The position numbers and the translations under genes were made by a program. Shown here in pieces: positions 5,456 to 6,190 of a stretch of DNA of 6,190 nt. The DNA lies in assembly GCA_902797015.1 (NCBI GenBank), contig CADBRG010000154.1:1-6190 (forward strand). Direction: 5' to 3'. The first letter of the stretch is position 1. The number at the start of each line of letters is the position of its first letter. The notes beneath the pieces were generated by a model, which was given only the letters and a program-made list of their open reading frames with translations, was not told the origin of the DNA and made no database searches. The DNA is from an uncultured Lachnospiraceae bacterium. GTDB taxonomy: Bacteria > Bacillota > Clostridia > Lachnospirales > Lachnospiraceae.

Positions 5456-5884
5456 ATGGCTTGTTTTTTAGTTTCTGCAGCAGAGGCGGTTGTCGTAACA
5501 GCCGTAACAGCAGCACAGTCAAAAAAAGAGAAAAAAGAGATTGAGGCAGGCAACATTGATCTTTCGGAAGGAAAATCAGCAGCGCTTGCCGCAGAAGGAC
5601 AGGGACATGTTCCTTTTGTAAAGAAGTTAAAATGGCTTTCTTATATGCTTTGGGGCGGCGCGATCCTGCTTGCCTTTGAGCACCTGTGGCATGGAGAAGT
5701 CGTACCGTGGTTCCCGTTTTTGACGGCGATGGCAGATCCTGCGGATGCTATGGAGATGTTCCATGAGATGGCAACGGTCGGTGTGACAATGGCAGTACTG
5801 ATCACCGTTGTATGGCTGATCATGGTTGCGGTATCAAATGTACTTGAGAAGCGGGAATTGCCGGAGTCTTCTCACGAGGCATAG
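5456..5884 (+). CDS. Small membrane protein of unknown function, about three hydrophobic segments
   Basis: A 142-residue protein with no family I can name with certainty. It starts MACFLVSAAEA and has a hydrophobic stretch at 3-20, a charged Lys/Glu-rich loop with QSKKEKKE at 21-28, a membrane segment at about 60-78 (YMLWGGAILLAFEHLW), an amphipathic loop, and a strong membrane segment at about 106-128 (GVTMAVLITVVWLIMVAV). His76, His79, Met99, Met101, His103 and Met105 lie at or beside membrane edges and could be metal ligands, but that is conjecture. The ATG at 5456 was chosen for the G-rich ribosome binding site. The next gene starts 15 bases downstream and encodes a protein of similar layout, so the two probably form a membrane complex. 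Palindrome site 3 lies upstream, linking them to the same putative regulon as the methyltransferases. Confidence 0.75.
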   Translation: MACFLVSAAEAVVVTAVTAAQSKKEKKEIEAGNIDLSEGKSAALAAEGQGHVPFVKKLKWLSYMLWGGAILLAFEHLWHGEVVPWFPFLTAMADPADAMEMFHEMATVGVTMAVLITVVWLIMVAVSNVLEKRELPESSHEA

Positions 5885-5899
5885 AAAGAAGGTTACAAG

Positions 5900-6190
5900 A
5901 TGACATTATTGATTACAGTATTTGCAGCAGTGATCGCTACTGTGGTATGGTACAACATCGGAAATAAGATGAGTATTGGTGTGCTCTGCTTCTTATTCTG
6001 GGGTGCATCGATCATGTGGTTTGTAGATGCAATATTCGAATATGCAGAGTTAAAGGCAGACTATTTTGCACCGGCAGCAGCGGACATGCTCAATGATGCA
6101 TTTCTGGGCCTGGCGGTCGTAGCACTTGCACTGGTCATTTGGCTGGTTGTGCTTTTGATCCGCGACCCGAAGGGGACGGTACGTCTTTCC
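5900..6190 (+). CDS. Membrane protein, 5' part, truncated by the window end
   Basis: The frame is open from the ATG at 5900 to the last base (97 codons, no stop). The start is preceded by AAGAAGG (5886-5892), 7 bases away. Hydrophobic segments lie at about 3-18, 26-46 and 66-88, followed by a basic RDPKGTVRLS stretch. The block FWGASIMWFVDAIFEYAE (33-50) and the following D-rich loop and last helix resemble in order and spacing the LWGGAILLAFEHLWHGE block and last helix of the preceding protein, so the two may be distant tandem paralogues. I do not recognise the family. It is almost certainly cotranscribed with the 5456 gene. Confidence 0.7.
   Translation, partial: MTLLITVFAAVIATVVWYNIGNKMSIGVLCFLFWGASIMWFVDAIFEYAELKADYFAPAAADMLNDAFLGLAVVALALVIWLVVLLIRDPKGTVRLS

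Overview
The window looks like a chromosomal segment from a Gram-positive anaerobe of the Clostridia, most likely a Lachnospiraceae-type gut bacterium. This rests on the gene content, moderate GC, strong AGGAGG-like ribosome binding sites and the style of the proteins; the genus cannot be told. It carries the biosynthetic genes for the nickel-pincer nucleotide (NPN) cofactor, the lactate-racemase-type (LarA) cofactor, followed by a set of methyltransferase and membrane-protein genes.

Region 1 (1-2588, + strand) is a compact lar operon. It holds the 3' end of larB (pyridinium carboxylase/hydrolase), an unusual larC, and larE (sacrificial sulfur transferase). The larC product is the most striking object here. 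Its N-terminal ~300 residues are a normal LarC1 domain with a large His-rich insertion. The C-terminal LarC2 domain, which carries the CTP site in characterised LarC proteins, is absent. In its place are a second His-rich stretch and a complete CsoR/RcnR-family (DUF156) metal-sensing repressor domain. A nickel-cofactor metallochaperone thus appears fused to a metal-responsive DNA-binding module.

Region 2 (2589-5330) holds three class I SAM-dependent methyltransferase genes. Two are clear paralogues facing each other across a bidirectional terminator (2689-3444 + and 3530-4321 -). The third, of a different subtype, is divergent from the second (4473-5330 +).

Region 3 (5331-6190, + strand) encodes two small hydrophobic membrane proteins of unknown function. 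The second runs off the window.

Three near-identical G/C-tract palindromes (core CCCCC-N-G-K-GGGGCTT) lie at 2587-2605, 4374-4392 and 5337-5355, exactly in the three intergenic regions that start transcription units after larE. At each one the G-tract directly abuts a plausible -35 hexamer. G/C-tract inverted repeats are the kind of operator used by CsoR/RcnR proteins. The working model is therefore that the LarC1-CsoR fusion, or a related repressor, senses nickel or the state of NPN maturation and controls the methyltransferases and membrane proteins as one regulon. The fusion and the sites are seen in the sequence; the regulatory link is inference.
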